DNA from: Silene latifolia
Taxonomy: Eukaryota; Streptophyta; Magnoliopsida; Caryophyllales; Caryophyllaceae
DNA: 64,000 bases
Direction of reading: 5' to 3'
NCBI RefSeq assembly: GCF_048544455.1
Contig: NC_133536.1
Coordinates: 37,590,652 to 37,654,651, forward strand
In this document: positions 60,784-64,000 of the stretch, one piece after another
How the letters are laid out: every line of letters starts with the position of its first letter
Position numbering within the stretch: the first letter of the stretch is position 1
The notes under the pieces: generated by a model
What the model was told of the DNA's origin: nothing
What the model saw: the letters and a program-made list of their open reading frames with translations, nothing else
The model's database searches: none
Position numbers and translations under genes: made by a program

Positions 60784-61694
60784 TTTGTTAGCCTTTCTTA
60801 AGACGAATTTATATTTTATTCTAGTTACTTGACCCGTCTTAACCTTAAGACGAATATCCTCAATACACCCGTCTTAAATAATACTTCCTCCATTTCAATA
60901 TCCCCGATATACCTGTCTTAAATAACCCTAAGCCGTTTAATTAAATTTATTTGTTCACAATAGTCAACCATAATAGAGATGACTATAACTTTGCAAATTT
61001 TCTTTTCCAATTGGTCGGAATTCAGAAACTTAAACAGTGACACTTCTAATACTAATAATAAAGATTCGTAACTGATCTCTTAAGAACTTCGTAAAATTGA
61101 TTTGAAAACTCTCATGCTTCACTAACAACTTTGTGCATCTTTTACTATAACTAATGCTTAAATTTAATGGATAAGGGCTCTTAATTGTAAAGTGATGAGC
61201 ATCAAAACATCCTCCAAAGCATTATGTCACGCAAATCTCCCATAAATCGCCCAAACAATAACGGAGTACTTAGTAGAAAAAGTTACAGAGAAATACGGAG
61301 TACTTCCTATGTTTTAGGGTTAATAATTAATCAATTTAATTCAATTGTCAGTTATAATACAAATTTATAATCCTATCTCATACATATAAATGACTGAAGC
61401 TAATTACCGAAATCTAATAGACGATGAAAATACCCGATTAAGAAAACTGGCATTCGATAATCTCCGATCAATTTTACAGCGAAGCGAAGCGCCAGTGGTT
61501 GAGAGAAACGAACTGGATTGTAAAATTGTAGGGGAATAGGATAGATTAAGAAATTTGGCTTAAAAGTCAATGGATGCAGATTGATTGATTAAACTCTAAT
61601 CGTATGTTTGGAGGATGAAGAAGTAGAATGGAGGAGCAGGATGCAATGATGTATACATGGAGGAAAAGTGAATGGCGATTAGATAAAGGTAAAT
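60784..61694. other. intergenic, AT-rich
   Basis: No coding. CTTCCTCCATTTCAATA near 60885 looks like one end of a Stowaway-type MITE, but no partner is visible. Confidence 0.4.
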
Positions 61695-61720
61695 CTATAT
61701 ATATATATATATATATATAA
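61695..61720. repeat. short (TA)n microsatellite
   Basis: About 12 TA units immediately left of the repeat array. Confidence 0.85.
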
Positions 61721-62049
61721 AAGAGAGTTTTTTCGAGCGATTCTAGAGCGTCCACATCATCAAAAATTAATTTAGGAAAGTTTCATAATAATATTTTCCA
61801 CATAAAAAATAAAGTGGAGAATCTTTTAATTATTATTATATCTATATTTCCTATTTTATATTCATGAGAAGTTTCTAATTTTTATATAAAAACTTTGACA
61901 TTTCATCTGGCAAAAAAATGTTGTTATAAAAATTATAAAAATAATATAATTAAATTTGTGGTAAAAAAATGCTTTCATTAGAGTATAGATTTCATATGAT
62001 TTGCACATACGAGTATTAAATATGGTGTACTTCTTTTAATATGTTATAT

Positions 62050-62101
62050 GTCCCACATTGAAAAACAATGTTAGTGTGGTGATTATAATACGTATAAATT
62101 A
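62050..62101 (+). promoter_or_regulatory. USE-like box plus TATA, copy A1
   Basis: GTCCCACATTG at 62050-62060 and TATAAATTA at 62093-62101, 32 bp apart. The plant snRNA upstream sequence element consensus is RTCCCACATCG. Confidence 0.5.
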
Positions 62102-62108
62102 TATAATT

Positions 62109-62160
62109 GTCCCACATCGAAAGATAAACATAAGGTGGGTGATCCTATAATTATAAATAG
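62109..62160 (+). promoter_or_regulatory. USE-like box plus TATA, copy A2
   Basis: GTCCCACATCG at 62109-62119, a perfect match to the plant snRNA USE consensus, and TATAAATAG at 62152-62160, 32 bp apart. This is the spacing class of Pol II snRNA genes. About 95 bp downstream are conserved with copy B2. Confidence 0.6.
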
Positions 62161-62391
62161 AAGTCATCATTGGAACCTATATACCAACCAAAAACCTTTT
62201 GAGTCTTTTAAATATTGTTTTGGAGAACTCTTAAGAATTTATATCATTATCTTCACAGTATGATATATACATATTTTTTCTATATTATGTATTATATTCA
62301 AGTGATGTTTATAATATTTATATAAAAACTTATACATCTCATTTGCCAAAAAAGTATTATAAAAAAAACGTGCGAATATTAATAAATAGTA

Positions 62392-62652
62392 CTCCCTCCA
62401 TTCAAGACCAAATACAACATTTTCATTTACACACTTGCCAAGACACAAATTACAATGTAAATATCTTTAAGTTTACATTATAAAAAATAAAAAATTTAAA
62501 GTTTGATATTCTCATTGTACTTTATAGGTGAATCAAATAAGATCCCACATGACCATATTTTGTCTTACATATTGCAAGGAATCGTAAAGATTCTATTCGT
62601 TCATGAATAGTGTAAAAAAAGAAATGTTGTATTTGGTCTTGAATCGAGGAAG
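62392..62652. mobile_element. Stowaway-like MITE
   Basis: 261 bp with TA at both flanks (62390-62391, 62653-62654) and about 30-bp terminal inverted repeats starting CTCCCTCCATTCAAGACC and ending GGTCTTGAATCGAGGAAG. It interrupts one unit of the array. Confidence 0.9.
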
Positions 62653-62736
62653 TATAGTATTTGCTCATTATTATTAACCTGGGCTAGATGTCGAATTATG
62701 TGCGAAAAAGATGGTGTATTTCTAAGTATGTTATTT

Positions 62737-62787
62737 GTCCCACATTGAAAAATATGTTGGTGTGGTGAATATATTACGTATAAATAA
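62737..62787 (+). promoter_or_regulatory. USE-like box plus TATA, copy B1
   Basis: GTCCCACATTG at 62737-62747 and TATAAATAA at 62779-62787, 31 bp apart. Confidence 0.5.
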
Positions 62788-62794
62788 TAGAATT

Positions 62795-62846
62795 GTCCCA
62801 CATCAAAAGTTTAGCATAAGGTGAGTGATCATATGATTATAAATAG
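62795..62846 (+). promoter_or_regulatory. USE-like box plus TATA, copy B2
   Basis: GTCCCACATCA at 62795-62805 and TATAAATAG at 62838-62846, 32 bp apart. The downstream sequence to about 62942 resembles that after copy A2. Confidence 0.55.
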
Positions 62847-63607
62847 AAGGTATCCTTAGAACCTAAATACCAACCCAAAACCTTCTGAGTCTCTTAAGCA
62901 TTGTCTTGGAGATCTCTTAAGAGTTTATATCATTAACTCCACGATATGATATATATATTTTTTATATTATGTCCAAGTGATGTTTATAATTTTTATATAA
63001 AAACTTATACATCTCATTTAGCAAAAAAGTAACATAATTTTTAAGACAATTGATAGTATAATAACTTTATTTAAGACAAAGTCATAATTAAAAAATAAAA
63101 TGGGTGCTAAATATACATAAATTTGTTTATGCCATATAATGATAATCTCTGCACTAAAATAGAAAATTTATGAATTATAATACAATCAAGTGTTGCATAA
63201 AAAGATCTTGAATCCACAAACAAATCAATAATGAGCTTTTTTACTTTGATAAATAGTAGAATTAAATCTTTTTAACTTTCAAATGTAGGTAATTATTATG
63301 CCTCATTACATTTGAGTAACTAAAATACATCATAATTTTTAACCATTAATTAAAATCGCACCAGGAAAAGGAAATATTTTGCATTTGTTTATACATTCTA
63401 TTGCTCCCTCAATTACATCTTAAAAGTCGTGTTAGGAAAAAAAATGTAATTTAAATCATATCATTTGTACATATTTTAATTATGACAAAAAATGGAAAAA
63501 AAAAACGTATGAATATAAATAGATAGTATAATATTTTCTCATTATTAAATTGGGTTGGATATCGAAATAGGTGCAAAAAAGATGGTGTACTTTTTCGTGT
63601 GTTATTT

Positions 63608-63659
63608 GTCCCACATTGAAAAATAATGTAGGTGTGGTAAATATACTACATATAAATAG
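63608..63659 (+). promoter_or_regulatory. USE-like box plus TATA, copy C1
   Basis: GTCCCACATTG at 63608-63618 and TATAAATAG at 63651-63659, 32 bp apart. A second box at 63667 (GTCCCACATCA) has lost its TATA because a different unit joins there. Confidence 0.5.
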
Positions 63660-64000
63660 TTGAATTGTCCCACATCAGAAAATTAATTTAGGAAAGTATT
63701 ATAAATAATATTTTTTTATGTAAAAAATAAAGTAGAGAATCTTTTAATTATTATAAATTTATTTCCTATATTATATTTAAGTGATGTTTCTAATTTTTAT
63801 ATAAAAAAATATTACATTTCATTTGGCAAAAAAATATCATTAAGAAAATTATGAAAATAATATAATTTGATTTGTGGTAAAAATGATATCATTAGCGTAT
63901 AGATTTCATATAATTTGTACATATATAAAATTGTGTACTTCTTAGTATGTTATATGTCCCACATTGGAAAATAATGTAGGATTATATAAAAATAATAGAA

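Larger units (their letters stand above)
61740..64000 (+). repeat. tandem repeat array with snRNA-type promoter modules
   Basis: Related units recur: AATTAATTTAGGAAAG at 61772 and 63683; a CAT(C/T)TCAT(C/T)TGGCAAAAAA-like word at about 61895, 62335, 63013 and 63820; and TGTCCCACATTG blocks at 62049, 62736, 63607 and 63955. Units vary from about 350 to 870 bp because of indels and a MITE (62392-62652). No coding. The array continues past the window edge. It may be a retroelement relic (LTR-like) or a family of small non-coding transcription units. Confidence 0.7.

Overview
This window is nuclear DNA of a flowering plant, probably a eudicot. The evidence is stacked Ty3/gypsy and Ty1/copia LTR retrotransposons of plant lineages, Stowaway and hAT MITEs, L1-type LINEs, an F-box/LRR/FBD gene relic and one plant-style split gene. 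Caryophyllales is my best guess: the large elements resemble the Tat/Ogre group that includes Silene Retand, and short TACTCCGTA-like words recur. That placement is weak.

Layout. (a) 1-20.8 kb is a nested stack. A Tat-lineage Ty3/gypsy element on the minus strand (1-8171, runs off the left edge) abuts the 3' stub of a 5' LTR of a non-autonomous element (8172-13478). That element in turn interrupts a decayed Ty3/gypsy copy (13479-15098, resuming at 19953). The decayed copy also carries a young Ty1/copia element (15099-19952, identical 186-bp LTR lengths, 5-bp duplication ATTAT), which itself carries a 91-bp Stowaway-like MITE. (b) 21.2-24.9 kb is the only gene-like island: a frameshifted F-box/FBD gene (minus) and an apparently intact five-exon gene (minus, 244 codons) of unknown function. 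(c) 25744-49899 is bounded by TGTAATACCC / GGGTATCACA and the duplication ACTAC. I read it as a 4.75-kb solo LTR split by a 19.4-kb Tat/Ogre-like retrotransposon (27400-46795, duplication ACTTT, LTRs of about 2.4 kb). (d) 49.9-61.7 kb is AT-rich intergenic DNA with a copia fragment, hAT-like MITEs and two L1-type LINE fragments. (e) 61.74-64.0 kb is a tandemly arranged repeat family carrying promoter-like modules.

The most interesting content is inside the 19.4-kb element. Downstream of gag-pro-RT-RNaseH-aRNaseH-integrase, and in the opposite orientation, lie two split genes. Gene A (about 43306-40340, about eight exons) has a plant mobile domain. Gene B (39412-37906, at least two exons, a 50-bp poly-T tract inside its intron) has a PMD-related domain. 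Most of the introns I checked have GT-AG ends and several are phase-consistent. Antisense introns would not be removed from the sense genomic RNA, so they can persist through retrotransposition. A GC-rich imperfect palindrome module (CGCAGC..GCTGCG..CTCTTCC) lies upstream of the LTR TATA box and upstream of both antisense genes, and differences between the two LTRs cluster in it.

A second notable signal is at the right edge. At least five copies of a GTCCCACATYG box stand 31-32 bp upstream of a TATAAATA box. This is the architecture of plant snRNA promoters (USE plus TATA), but it sits in a repeat with no recognisable snRNA.

All coding sequences of the retroelements shown here carry stops or frameshifts. 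I read them by eye; no database search was possible.
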